A program made the position numbers and the translations under genes. Below, piece by piece: positions 16,981-26,076 of a DNA stretch of 55,924 nucleotides. The DNA is taken from positions 1 through 55,924 of the forward strand of contig CAYYIP010000013.1 of NCBI GenBank assembly GCA_964472015.1, written 5' to 3'. The notes below the pieces were generated by a model. It had not been told where the DNA came from. It saw only the letters and a program-made list of their open reading frames with translations, and made no database searches. The stretch is from JAAYTD01 sp964472015 (GTDB lineage Bacteria; Bacteroidota; Ignavibacteria; Kapaibacteriales; UBA2268). The stretch's first letter is position 1. Every line of letters begins with the position of its first letter.

Positions 16981-18297
16981 ATGAAACAATATTCTTTTTA
17001 TATCGAAACATATGGATGCCAAATGAATCTTAGTGATTCTGAGATAGTGAGGTCAATATTATTATCTAATGGAATGACTAATGTTTTATCCTTAGATAAA
17101 GCAGATGTTATTTTATTAAATACTTGTTCCATACGTGATAATGCGGAGGATCGTATTTTTAAACGTATAGATTTTATACACCATTTTTTAAAAAAGAATA
17201 AAAAGAAAGCTATTATTGGAATTTTAGGTTGTATGTCTGAACGTTTAAAGGACAAATTATTTGCTTTTTCTAATGCTGTTTCTCTTGTTGTTGGCCCAGA
17301 TGAATATCGTAAGATGCCTGAGATTATAAAAACTGCTATGGAAGGAGGCAATGAAATTGCGGTTGATTTAAGTTTAGTTGAGACTTACGGTGATATTATT
17401 CCTTCACGGGATAGTAATTTATTAGCTTGGGTTTCTATTATGAGAGGTTGCAATAATTTTTGTTCTTATTGTGTAGTTCCCTATACGAGAGGTCGTGAAC
17501 GTTCACGATCTTATATTTCTATATTAGAAGAGATAAATAGATTAAAAATAAAAAATTATAAAGAAGTTACCTTATTAGGTCAAAATGTAAATAGCTACAA
17601 CGATGCAGGGAAAAGATTTCCAGAGTTGTTATCTGATATTGCCTCGATAGCACCAGATATGAGAATAAGATTTGTTACATCTCATCCTAGAGATATGAGT
17701 GATGATTTAATTGAAGTCATTGCAAAATATGATAATATTTGTAAATATATTCATTTACCTATACAATCAGGTTCCAATAGAATATTGAAGGATATGAATA
17801 GACATTATACGGTTGAACATTTTATGAATTTGATAGATAAAATAAGGAGCGCAATACCTAATTGTGCAATATCTACAGATGTTATTGCAGGTTATCCGAT
17901 AGAAACTCTTGAAGACCATAAATGTACTTTATCTATTATGAAAGAGGTGAGATTTGATAGTGCTTATATGTTTAAATATTCATCTAGAGAAGGAACAAAA
18001 TCGGCAAAGATGTATGACGAAGTTTCAGAAGAAGAGAAAATAAGAAGATTAAATGAAATTATTGAACAGCAAAATAAAATTTCACGTGAAAAAAATAACG
18101 AAGATATAGGAAAAGAGTTTGAAATTCTTGTTGAAACACCTAGTAAGAAAAATAAATTAGAATGGACAGGTAGGACTGATACAAATAAAGTTGTTATTTT
18201 TGATAATAAGATTTTGAAACATAAAGCAGGCGATATTATAAAACTTAAAATAAATCGTGCTACGAGTGCAACGTTATTTGGTTCTATTATTAATTAA
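16981..18297 (+). CDS. miaB: tRNA-2-methylthio-N6-dimethylallyladenosine synthase
   Basis: Radical-SAM methylthiotransferase that adds a methylthio group to i6A37 of tRNAs. The UPF0004 domain ligates one cluster through Cys13 (TYGCQMN), Cys49 (LNTCSIR) and Cys84 (LGCMSE). The radical-SAM CX3CX2C is GCNNFCSYC (Cys157, Cys161, Cys164), followed by VVPYTRGRERSR, which is typical of MiaB. A C-terminal TRAM domain spans about residues 375-438. The 438-residue length fits. MiaB is favoured over MtaB or RimO by the TYGCQMN opening and the RGRERSR segment. Likely in one transcription direction with aspS and the lipoprotein. Confidence 0.95.
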   Translation: MKQYSFYIETYGCQMNLSDSEIVRSILLSNGMTNVLSLDKADVILLNTCSIRDNAEDRIFKRIDFIHHFLKKNKKKAIIGILGCMSERLKDKLFAFSNAVSLVVGPDEYRKMPEIIKTAMEGGNEIAVDLSLVETYGDIIPSRDSNLLAWVSIMRGCNNFCSYCVVPYTRGRERSRSYISILEEINRLKIKNYKEVTLLGQNVNSYNDAGKRFPELLSDIASIAPDMRIRFVTSHPRDMSDDLIEVIAKYDNICKYIHLPIQSGSNRILKDMNRHYTVEHFMNLIDKIRSAIPNCAISTDVIAGYPIETLEDHKCTLSIMKEVRFDSAYMFKYSSREGTKSAKMYDEVSEEEKIRRLNEIIEQQNKISREKNNEDIGKEFEILVETPSKKNKLEWTGRTDTNKVVIFDNKILKHKAGDIIKLKINRATSATLFGSIIN

Positions 18298-18443
18298 TTA
18301 TTGATTATTAATTATTGATTATTGTAACTTATTATTAATATATTTTTATACTTATACTTTATAAATTCAAAAAATTATAAGTTATTAATTAAATTATTTA
18401 ATTTTTAATTACTTAAATTAAAAAAAATAAAAATAAAAATATT

Positions 18444-19706
18444 ATGGCTTTAATTCAATCAGTTAGAGGTACAAAGGATATTTTACCAAGAGAGGTAAAA
18501 CGTTGGCAGGACCTTGAAAATATATGTAGACAGGTAGCTCAAAGATATGGTTATGATGAGATACGTACACCTATTTTTGAAAAAACAGAAGTTTTTTCAA
18601 GGGGAGTTGGTGAAGGAACAGATATTGTTAATAAGGAAATGTATACTTTTGATGATAGAGGTGGTGAATCTTTAACTTTAAGACCGGAACAAACTGCTGC
18701 TATAGTACGTGCAGTTATACAAAATAATTTAATTCAAAATACTAATGTTTTAAGATTATTTTATATTGGTACTTATTATAGATATGAGAGACCACAAAAA
18801 GGGAGATTACGTGAATTTCATCAATATGGTGTTGAGTGTATATTATCGCCTTATCCTGAGAGTGATGCAGAAGTTATTATGTTAGCTGATACTTTTATAA
18901 AAAATATTGGTATAGAAAATTATAACTTAAAAATTAATTCATTAGGGAATGAATTTTCAAGACAGAATTATTTAAATATATTGAATAATTATTTAAAAGA
19001 TAATTTGAATAATATGTCCGAGGATAGTAGACGTCGTGTTTTTGATAATCCACTTAGAGTACTAGATAGTAAGCATATAGATGATGTAGAACTGTTAAAA
19101 AAAGCACCTAGTATTTTAGATTATCTTGATGAAGAAAGTGCTGAACATTTTGATAATGTAAAAAGATATTTAGATATTGCAGAGATAAAATATGAAATTA
19201 CGCCGTCTTTGGTTCGTGGATTGGATTATTATTCTCATACTGTTTTTGAATTTCAAAGTAATTATTTAGGTTCGCAAGATTCATTTGGCGGCGGTGGCAG
19301 ATACAATAAACTTTTTTATGATTTAGGAGCTAAATCTACTCCTGCTGTTGGGTTTGCAATGGGAATGGAAAGATTGTTGCTTATACTTGAATCGATAAAC
19401 AAGAATCAAGTTATTAAAAGAGAGCAATTAGTTGTTATTATTCCTATGTCTATTGAGCAATATAATTATGCACTAAGTATTGCAAATCGTTTAAGAAATG
19501 AAGTAAAAATAAATACTATTATAGATATTCAAAGACGTTCTTTTAAGTCTCAGCTTCGTGAAACTGATAAATTAGAGGCTGATTATGCTTTAATTATTGG
19601 GGATGAAGAACTTAATAATAATGGAGTTATGTTAAAGGATTTGAAAGAACGGAAACAAAAATTTGTTTATATTGATGAATTATTGAATATATTTAAAAGT
19701 AAATAG
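18444..19706 (+). CDS. hisS: Histidine--tRNA ligase
   Basis: Charges tRNA-His. A 420-residue class II synthetase. It opens with the family signature RGTKDILP, motif 1 follows near residues 40-60, and motif 2 is visible as YRYERPQKGRLREFHQYGVE. The histidine-binding signature GLDYYSHTVFEF is near residues 258-269 and motif 3 is GFAMGMERLLLILE. The C-terminal anticodon-binding domain occupies about residues 325-420. Length and order are normal. The potassium-transporter gene starts about 50 bases downstream. Confidence 0.97.
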   Translation: MALIQSVRGTKDILPREVKRWQDLENICRQVAQRYGYDEIRTPIFEKTEVFSRGVGEGTDIVNKEMYTFDDRGGESLTLRPEQTAAIVRAVIQNNLIQNTNVLRLFYIGTYYRYERPQKGRLREFHQYGVECILSPYPESDAEVIMLADTFIKNIGIENYNLKINSLGNEFSRQNYLNILNNYLKDNLNNMSEDSRRRVFDNPLRVLDSKHIDDVELLKKAPSILDYLDEESAEHFDNVKRYLDIAEIKYEITPSLVRGLDYYSHTVFEFQSNYLGSQDSFGGGGRYNKLFYDLGAKSTPAVGFAMGMERLLLILESINKNQVIKREQLVVIIPMSIEQYNYALSIANRLRNEVKINTIIDIQRRSFKSQLRETDKLEADYALIIGDEELNNNGVMLKDLKERKQKFVYIDELLNIFKSK

Positions 19707-19755
19707 AATAAGATATAATAAATAATTTTTAATTATTTATGTGTTTTTATTGTGT

Positions 19756-21525
19756 ATGTCCGAAATTAAAGAAAAATATAAAGTTATATATAATATCCTA
19801 AATATTATTTTTGGAATTGTTTGTTTTACGGCAATTACTTTATTAATAATAATTATTGGTTTTTATTTAAATGCACAACAAACAGAATTAGTTCTGATTT
19901 TAATGCGAATTACTACTGCTGTTTTTGTTGTACAAGAAGTAGCACGTTGGTTTATTGCAAGACATCTAATATTGTATATAAGATCAAGATGGGTAGAAAA
20001 TTTATTATCTTTATTTATTGTTCTACAATATTTTTTACAGCCTCTTGGATATTTGAAACAAATAACTTCTTATGATATAATAGACATTACTTTTGTTTAT
20101 TTTGGCATATTACAATTAGCGCTTTTTATTACGTTTTTTGTTAAAATATTTAGACATCACAATATTTTTAGTAAGATTAGATTACATCCAGGTTTAATTA
20201 CTGCTTTAAGTTTTGCTACTGTTGCATTTTTAGGTGCACTATTTTTAATGCTACCAAAGGCTTCTCCTATTGATCATCCTGTTTCTTTTATCGATGCTTT
20301 ATTTACATCTACAAGTGCTGTTTGTGTTACCGGGCTGAATACTATTGATACAGTTACAGGTTATACAACTTTGGGGAAAATTATTATTATTATATTGATT
20401 CAGATAGGTGGTATCGGCGTGATGACTTTATATTCTTTTTTTGCATCGCTTATTTTTGGTGGCTTAAGTTACAAAATGAGAGTTATGGTAAGGGAAATTT
20501 TGAGTGAAGATAATTTAAGTGAGATTTCAAGTGTATTGAAAAGAATTACATTTTTTGTTTTATCTATTGAATTTATAGGAGCTTTATTTTTATATTATTC
20601 TTTAGGGTCAGATATATTTAATGTAAATGTAAGACATATTGAAATTGCTGTTTTTCATTCTATATCTGCATTTTGTAATGCAGGTTTTTCTATTTTTACT
20701 AGTGGGTTTACCAATCCTCTTGTATATCATAATTATTTATTCTTATCCACTATTATGGTTCTTATTTTTGTTGGTGGACTTGGATATATAGCTTTTTATG
20801 ATTTGTTTTCTCATATATTTTTAAAAAAATATACTATAGGAAAATTTAAAAAAAGGTTGTCGTTGACTACTAGACTTGATTTTAATGCATCTTTTATTAT
20901 AGTTTTTTCAGCGACTATTCTTATATTTTTGTTTGAAAATTATTCAAATGAATATTGGATGAATGGTTTTGATAAATTTTTTCATTCTTTATTTATGGTT
21001 ATATCGGCAAGAACTGCGGGATTTAATTGTGTTGATATGAGTCAATTAACTCCAATCGTATTATTTATTGTTATTGTAGTTATGTGGATAGGAGCATCGC
21101 CTGGTTCAACCGGTGGTGGAATTAAAACGACTACTATATCTGTTCTTTTATTATATTTTATAAATTATGTGCGGGGAAAAGATACAGTTGAAATTTACAA
21201 TCGTAGAATAGACCATTCTAGCATAGCAAAAGCTCAAATGGTTATTATTTCTGCATTTATTGTACTTTTTGTATGTTTAGGTGGATTAGTTTATTTACAA
21301 CCAAATATGTCTTTTATGGATTTATTTTTTGAAGCTGTTTCGGCTATTTCTACGACTGGGTTAAGTACAGGAATTACTCCTAGTTTATTGTCATCTTCTA
21401 AGATATTTATTATTTTATTAATGTATATTGGAAGAATTGGAACGTTAACATTCTTTATGGCAGTAATACCAGCAAAAGAAGAGTTAAAATATGATATTCC
21501 AGATGAAAAGATATTAATAGGATAA
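19756..21525 (+). CDS. TrkH/KtrB-type potassium uptake protein
   Basis: Membrane subunit of a Trk/Ktr potassium importer. I use the ATG at 19756, giving 589 residues and a start of MSEIKEKYK; a GTG five codons upstream is the alternative. The four pore loops with their filter glycines are visible: SAVCVTGLNTID, SAFCNAGFSIF, SARTAGFNCVD and SAISTTGLSTG. Extra hydrophobic helices precede the first pore unit, as in the longer Bacteroidota members. No gene for the cytosolic TrkA/KtrA gating ring adjoins it; that must lie elsewhere. It follows hisS closely, but functional linkage is unlikely. Confidence 0.9.
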   Translation: MSEIKEKYKVIYNILNIIFGIVCFTAITLLIIIIGFYLNAQQTELVLILMRITTAVFVVQEVARWFIARHLILYIRSRWVENLLSLFIVLQYFLQPLGYLKQITSYDIIDITFVYFGILQLALFITFFVKIFRHHNIFSKIRLHPGLITALSFATVAFLGALFLMLPKASPIDHPVSFIDALFTSTSAVCVTGLNTIDTVTGYTTLGKIIIIILIQIGGIGVMTLYSFFASLIFGGLSYKMRVMVREILSEDNLSEISSVLKRITFFVLSIEFIGALFLYYSLGSDIFNVNVRHIEIAVFHSISAFCNAGFSIFTSGFTNPLVYHNYLFLSTIMVLIFVGGLGYIAFYDLFSHIFLKKYTIGKFKKRLSLTTRLDFNASFIIVFSATILIFLFENYSNEYWMNGFDKFFHSLFMVISARTAGFNCVDMSQLTPIVLFIVIVVMWIGASPGSTGGGIKTTTISVLLLYFINYVRGKDTVEIYNRRIDHSSIAKAQMVIISAFIVLFVCLGGLVYLQPNMSFMDLFFEAVSAISTTGLSTGITPSLLSSSKIFIILLMYIGRIGTLTFFMAVIPAKEELKYDIPDEKILIG

Positions 21526-21705
21526 TTATATTTAATATCACTATCACTATATAATAAAATCATAATAAAAATAATTAATTAAACTTTTTTTTATAAAAAA
21601 AGTCTTTAAATATATGTTATAAAATATATTATAAACTTTTTTGGATATAATATAAATTATTTAAACATTTTTTTATTTATTTTACTCATATATTTTATAT
21701 TAATA

Positions 21706-22098
21706 ATGAAAAAGATATTATTTGGAGTGTTATTTATTGTGGCATTATTTTTTGCTTCATTATCTATTAAAGCTTGCCAATTTAATTTCGATATTGTTAA
21801 TGCCAAAGGTGAAAAGATAGAAAATATTTCTTATAAAAATGGTAATGAAATAATTGTTGAGATTAAATATAAACAAACACATAGGAATTGTAATTTATCA
21901 ATTGATGCTACAAAATTTACAGTTGACGGATTTAAAATTATTTCTACTACTAAATGGAAGACTGATAAAAATAATGAAAGTAGTAAAAAATTAAAGCTTA
22001 AAATCATTGATAATCAAAAAACAAATTCAACACTTACGGTAATTCGTGAGTGTGATAGAGGTAAACATACGGATACTTTTACTTTAAAAAAAACCTAG
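21706..22098 (+). CDS. Small secreted protein, unknown function
   Basis: A 130-residue protein with a signal peptide (KKILFGVLFIVALFFASLSIKA) and a compact, Lys-rich mature part that looks all-beta. Four cysteines remain after cleavage or near it (CQF, RNC, REC among them), which could form disulfides in the periplasm. I do not recognise the family. It lies between the TrkH and AspT-type transporter genes with AT-rich gaps on both sides, and is probably transcribed alone, ending at the hairpin at 22231-22270. Confidence 0.65.
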   Translation: MKKILFGVLFIVALFFASLSIKACQFNFDIVNAKGEKIENISYKNGNEIIVEIKYKQTHRNCNLSIDATKFTVDGFKIISTTKWKTDKNNESSKKLKLKIIDNQKTNSTLTVIRECDRGKHTDTFTLKKT

Positions 22099-22230
22099 AT
22101 TTAATAACATACTTTATATAATTTATTTTTATTAATTTTTATAAACTTAATGAAACTTATATGAAATACTTTCATATTATAATTATATAAAGTATTGTTA
22201 ATAATATATCAATATTTAGGAATAATTAAA

Positions 22231-22270
22231 TATAATAAATGTATATTATTGCATTTATTATATTTTTTTT
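22231..22270 (+). terminator. Intrinsic terminator upstream of the AspT-type transporter
   Basis: An 11-bp perfect AT-rich stem (22231-22241 with 22252-22262), a 10-base loop and eight Ts. It ends transcription from the small secreted-protein gene about 130 bases upstream, just before the next gene. Confidence 0.65.
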
Positions 22271-22294
22271 AATTAATAATATAATATTACTTTT

Positions 22295-23974
22295 ATGGAT
22301 TTCATTAAAGAACTATTTTTTGGCTCAATATTAGGTAATAGTACAACAATAGCTTATTCTGTAATTATTTTATCGCTTGTTATTTCTTTGGGAATTATGC
22401 TTGGTAAAATAAAAATTTCGGGTGTATCTTTTGGTGTTACAGGCATTTTATTTGTAGGTATTATTTTTAGTCATTTTGGGTTTAATATAGAAGATACAAA
22501 TTTGCAAAATTTTATCAAAGAATTTGGGCTTATTCTTTTTGTATATTCTATTGGTCTACAAGTCGGGCCGGGATTTTTTTCATCTTTTAGGAAAGGCGGA
22601 ATAACATTAAATAAAATAGCTATTTTAGTTATTTGTTTAGGGGTATTCATAACGATTATTATGTATTATATTACGGGGTTGCCTATGTCTACTATGGTTG
22701 GCATTATGTCCGGTGCAGTAACAAATACACCTGGACTGGGTGCAGCGCAGCAAACATTTAGTGATTTAAACTTTGGGAAGGATATATCTAATATTGCAAC
22801 AGGTTATGCAGTTGCTTATCCATTAGGAGTAATAGGAACTATTGCAACAATTATATTTTTAAGATATATTTTAAAAATTAATACTAATAAAGAAGAGAAA
22901 GAAAATGAATTAGATATTGATAATATTAAAGATATTCCGGGTGAACCTATATCTATAGAAGTAACAAACACTGCTCTTGATGGAAAAACTATTAAAGAAA
23001 TACAAGATATTTCATCTCGTAAATTTGTTATATCTAGGATTAGTCGTCCGAATGAAGTACAAAATATAGTAAAAGCAGATACTAAAATTAAATGTGGTGA
23101 TAAAGTTTTAATTGTTGCTGCTGCGAAGGATGTAGAAGCAATAGAGGTATTAATAGGACATAAAATTGAAATGGATTGGAAGTTAGATACAAATATGATT
23201 TCTAGACGTATTCTTATAACAAAATCGGAATTGAACGGGAAAAGATTAGCTGAATTGCGTCTAAGAAATACTTGTGGTGTTACTATTACTAGGGTTAATA
23301 GAGCGGGAATAGATCTGGTAGCTACTGGTAATTTACAGTTACAAATTGGAGATAGAGTTACTGTGGTAGGATTAGAAGCGTCAGTATTACAAGCAGAGCA
23401 GATATTTGGAAATTTATTAAAGAGGCTTGACTATCCTAATTTAATTCCTATTTTTATTGGGATTGCTATTGGTGTGCTTATTGGTTCTATTCCGATTTGG
23501 ATACCGGGAATTCCACAGCCAATGAAATTAGGATTAGCAGGTGGTCCCCTTATTGTTGCTATATTAATAGGACGTTATGGTCCAAAATATAAGTTAGTAA
23601 CTTATACAACAATGAGTTCAAATTTGATGTTAAGAGAAGTTGGTATTTCTTTATTTCTAGCTATAGTGGGATTAGGAGCAGGTAAAAGTTTTATAGATAC
23701 TATTTTAAATGGTGGGTATATGTGGATATTATATGGGGCTATAATTACTATAGTTCCTATATTTATTGCAGGATTAATTGGAAGATTACATTATAAACTT
23801 AATTATTTTACTATGATTGGCGTTTTATCAGGTGCTTCTACGAACCCGCCTGCACTAGCATTTGCTAGTGAACAAACAAACTATGATGCGCCAGCTGTTG
23901 GATATGCGACTGTATATCCATTAGTTATGTTTTTAAGAGTATTAATGGCACAATTATTAATACTTTTATTTTAA
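22295..23974 (+). CDS. AspT/YidE/YbjL-family transporter with TrkA-C domains
   Basis: An inner-membrane transporter of the aspartate:alanine exchanger family. The 559-residue layout is classic: two homologous hydrophobic halves (about residues 15-190 and 385-559) flanking two cytosolic TrkA-C-type domains (about 205-370). Family motifs recur in each half: GIMSGAVTNTPGLGAAQQ in the first and GVLSGASTNPPALAFA in the second, each followed by a VGYA-type segment. The substrate cannot be predicted; characterised relatives exchange Asp/Ala or dicarboxylates. It stands alone after a terminator. The TrkA-C domains do not make it a potassium channel subunit. Confidence 0.88.
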   Translation: MDFIKELFFGSILGNSTTIAYSVIILSLVISLGIMLGKIKISGVSFGVTGILFVGIIFSHFGFNIEDTNLQNFIKEFGLILFVYSIGLQVGPGFFSSFRKGGITLNKIAILVICLGVFITIIMYYITGLPMSTMVGIMSGAVTNTPGLGAAQQTFSDLNFGKDISNIATGYAVAYPLGVIGTIATIIFLRYILKINTNKEEKENELDIDNIKDIPGEPISIEVTNTALDGKTIKEIQDISSRKFVISRISRPNEVQNIVKADTKIKCGDKVLIVAAAKDVEAIEVLIGHKIEMDWKLDTNMISRRILITKSELNGKRLAELRLRNTCGVTITRVNRAGIDLVATGNLQLQIGDRVTVVGLEASVLQAEQIFGNLLKRLDYPNLIPIFIGIAIGVLIGSIPIWIPGIPQPMKLGLAGGPLIVAILIGRYGPKYKLVTYTTMSSNLMLREVGISLFLAIVGLGAGKSFIDTILNGGYMWILYGAIITIVPIFIAGLIGRLHYKLNYFTMIGVLSGASTNPPALAFASEQTNYDAPAVGYATVYPLVMFLRVLMAQLLILLF

Positions 23975-24298
23975 TTTTAAAGTTAACTTTTATTTATAAT
24001 TTATATAGTAAATTATAATTAAGTAATGATAAATGTATAATACAATAGTAAATAATAGATAAATGATAGTTTATGTTAAAGAATTTAATTTAGAATAAAT
24101 ATAATATAATATAATATAATATAATATATAATTAGTAAATGAAATATACTTGTTTTTGTTATATTTAATTTTAATAAGAAATAATTTTTTAATAATATAA
24201 TTTAATAGTATAAAATGTTTAAATAATTCTTGAAAATGTTACATATTTTTTATTTATATATTTTAAATTATTTTGCAAAAAATGAAAAAAATATTTTT

Positions 24299-24330
24299 TT
24301 TGGAAAGTTAAAATATAAGTGTTATTTTTG
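24299..24330 (+). promoter_or_regulatory. Promoter of the first FGE gene
   Basis: TTTG (24299-24302), a 20-base spacer and TATTTTTG (24323-24330): a perfect Bacteroidota -33/-7 pair. The start would be near 24337, leaving about 109 bases of leader. Confidence 0.7.
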
Positions 24331-24350
24331 AAGTTTTATATGTGTAAAGA

Positions 24351-24367
24351 TGTATATTTTATATACA
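24351..24367 (+). promoter_or_regulatory. Leader hairpin of the first FGE gene
   Basis: TGTATATTTTATATACA folds into a 7-bp stem with a 3-base loop near the 5' end of the predicted mRNA. The second FGE gene has TGCATATTTTATATGCA at 26017-26033, where both partners of one pair have changed (T-A to C-G), so the pairing is kept. Confidence 0.5.
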
Positions 24368-24445
24368 GTCATTATACAACAGCAAATTTTAAATTTCATT
24401 TTTTCCATTTTTCTACTCAAAATATATTTGGGTATTAGTTTTTTT

Positions 24446-25669
24446 ATGAATTCTAAGATATATAAACTATCAATTTTATTTGTTACTATTTTTCTACTAA
24501 ATAATATTTTATTAACTGCTCAAGACAGAGTAAGATATACTGCTATTCCTAATTCAGGTTATGAATTTGTAAAATGGGAGGACAATGTAACTACTAATCC
24601 TCGTATTTTGACTATTTCACAATATACGGGTATGAAGGTTTCTGTTAATTATCCAACTTCTAGTCGTGTTGCTGGATTATCTAGTGTTATATTTAATGAA
24701 TTTTCTGGTATTATTATTCAAGAGGTATTAGATGCAAATAATAATGTTATTGACACATTAATAACTCCGTTAGAAGTTCCCCGTATAGAAGCATTGTTTA
24801 AGAAAAAATCCATCATCAGTATAATAGATATAAATGATACAACTAAACAGGTAATAGTTGATAGTGTAACATTTGATATAAAATATGTAGAAGGTGGTAC
24901 TTATTATATGGGGTATAATGACCCTGGGAAAGATTATAATCCTAGCCATTCTGTAACATTAAGTAATTTTTGGATGTGTGAAACCGAAATAACACAAGCG
25001 TTGTGGTTGGAATTAATGGGGACTAATCCAAGTTATTTTAATGGTGGGAGTTATGGTACTAACTTAGAACGTCCGGTAGAAAGTGTAAATTTTTATGATT
25101 TATTAGTATTTTGTAATGAATTAAGTATAAAAGTAGGATTAGATCCTGTTTATAGTATAAATGGTTCAACAAATCCATTTGATTGGGGAGCAGTACCTGT
25201 TAATAATGACCAAATCTGGAATAATGTAGTAATGGATATGTCAAAAAATGGATTTAGATTACCAACAGAAGCTGAATGGGAATATGCTGCAAGAGGAGGA
25301 AAGTATAAACAAAATTATAATTATAGTGGAAGTAATACAGCAGGAAATGTAGCATGGTGTGTATATAATAGTTTTACTGGAACACATACAGTAAAAACAA
25401 AGTTACCTAATGCCATAGGTATTTATGATATGAGTGGTAATGTAGCAGAGTGGTGTTTTGATAATTGGAAAAATAATTATACTGGTTTTCCTACGACTCC
25501 TGATCCTGTTGTGCTTGACAATAATAATAATAAAGTACGTGTAATACGAGGTGGTGCTTATCCTAGTGCTATTATTGCTTTGAGGGTATTTGATAGAAGG
25601 CAAGATGATGCACCTGATAAAATTAGTAGATATGGTTTTCGTGTTGTTGTACGTTTACCAGCAGACTAA
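24446..25669 (+). CDS. Secreted FGE-fold protein with InlB-like N-terminal repeat (copy 1)
   Basis: I choose the ATG at 24446 because the paralogue at 26077 starts at the same MNS(K/Y)IYKLSILF; an in-frame ATG at 24350 lies in the leader. The 407-residue protein has a signal peptide and a divergent InlB B-type repeat (RYTAIPNSGYEFVKWEDNV). It then has an FGE/sulfatase-modifying domain from about residue 145: GGTYYMG, ETEITQALW, GFRLPTEAEWEYAARGG, YDMSGNVAEWCFD, RVIRGGAY and YGFRVV. The paired catalytic cysteines of true FGE are missing, so it is probably a binding protein. Nucleotide blocks identical to copy 2 alternate with divergent ones. Confidence 0.88.
   Translation: MNSKIYKLSILFVTIFLLNNILLTAQDRVRYTAIPNSGYEFVKWEDNVTTNPRILTISQYTGMKVSVNYPTSSRVAGLSSVIFNEFSGIIIQEVLDANNNVIDTLITPLEVPRIEALFKKKSIISIIDINDTTKQVIVDSVTFDIKYVEGGTYYMGYNDPGKDYNPSHSVTLSNFWMCETEITQALWLELMGTNPSYFNGGSYGTNLERPVESVNFYDLLVFCNELSIKVGLDPVYSINGSTNPFDWGAVPVNNDQIWNNVVMDMSKNGFRLPTEAEWEYAARGGKYKQNYNYSGSNTAGNVAWCVYNSFTGTHTVKTKLPNAIGIYDMSGNVAEWCFDNWKNNYTGFPTTPDPVVLDNNNNKVRVIRGGAYPSAIIALRVFDRRQDDAPDKISRYGFRVVVRLPAD
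24710..24919 (+). repeat. 210-bp identical block, FGE copy 1
   Basis: Identical base for base to 26353-26562 by reading. It covers the link between the InlB-like repeat and the start of the FGE domain. Divergent sequence flanks it on both sides. Confidence 0.85.
25230..25481 (+). repeat. 252-bp identical block, FGE copy 1
   Basis: Identical to 26882-27133 by reading. It covers the core FGE motifs. The downstream tail (25482 to about 25645) is highly divergent between copies. Confidence 0.85.
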
Positions 25670-25742
25670 ACATTATATTTTTAAATTATTATTATATTAT
25701 GATATTATAATATTAAAAGATAAAATATTAAAAAGATAAAAT

Positions 25743-25782
25743 ATATAAATAACGAGTACATTTTTGTACTCGTTATTTATAT
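25743..25782 (+). terminator. Hairpin after FGE copy 1
   Basis: An 18-bp perfect stem (25743-25760 with 25765-25782) with a TTTT loop, centred on CGAGTACA/TGTACTCG. No T-run follows directly, so it may end transcription weakly or protect the 3' end. Confidence 0.65.
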
Positions 25783-25912
25783 AAAAATTAATTAAAAAAA
25801 CTTATTATATATATAAGTGATAAATATTTATATGTTGTATTTGTAATTCATTAATTATATAATTATTAAAATATTTAATTGTTTTTCATTATTTTATAAA
25901 AGTAAAAAAAGA

Positions 25913-25944
25913 TTTGGATATTAACTATAAAATCATTATTTTTG
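25913..25944 (+). promoter_or_regulatory. Promoter of the second FGE gene
   Basis: TTTG (25913-25916), a 20-base spacer and TATTTTTG (25937-25944), inside the 263-bp repeat. The start would be near 25951, leaving a leader of about 126 bases. Confidence 0.7.
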
Positions 25945-26016
25945 TATCCGTAAATACTATATGAAATTTTATATTTTTACAATCCTTATTTTTAAATTTT
26001 TAAATATATAAAAAAA

Positions 26017-26033
26017 TGCATATTTTATATGCA
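26017..26033 (+). promoter_or_regulatory. Leader hairpin of the second FGE gene
   Basis: TGCATATTTTATATGCA forms a 7-bp stem, the counterpart of 24351-24367 with a compensating pair change. Conserved leader sequence (GCAAATTTTAAATTTCATT) follows in both copies. Confidence 0.5.
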
Positions 26034-26076
26034 GTAATTGTATAGCAAATTTTAAATTTCATTTTTTTTAATTTTT

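Larger units (their letters stand above)
23975..24445. other. AT-rich gap upstream of the first FGE gene
   Basis: No gene seen. It contains a pentanucleotide tract (five ATAAT copies, 24101-24125), the FGE1 promoter (24299-24330) and a leader hairpin (24351-24367). Confidence 0.6.
25724..25986 (+). repeat. 263-bp perfect intergenic repeat, copy 1
   Basis: Identical to 27363-27625 by reading. It carries a strong hairpin and a complete promoter. Here that promoter faces the second FGE gene; in the other copy it faces tRNA-Gly. Confidence 0.9.

Noticed and set aside
22295..23974. Potassium channel subunit, because of TrkA-C domains
   Set aside because: The two hydrophobic halves and their repeated motifs are those of the AspT/YidE transporter family.
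24101..24126. CRISPR-like repeat array
   Set aside because: It is a plain ATAAT microsatellite; there are no spacers and no cas genes.
24350..24445. Longer N-terminus for the first FGE protein starting at 24350
   Set aside because: The paralogue has a stop in the matching leader and starts at the equivalent of 24446; the 24350 ATG lies in the leader hairpin.
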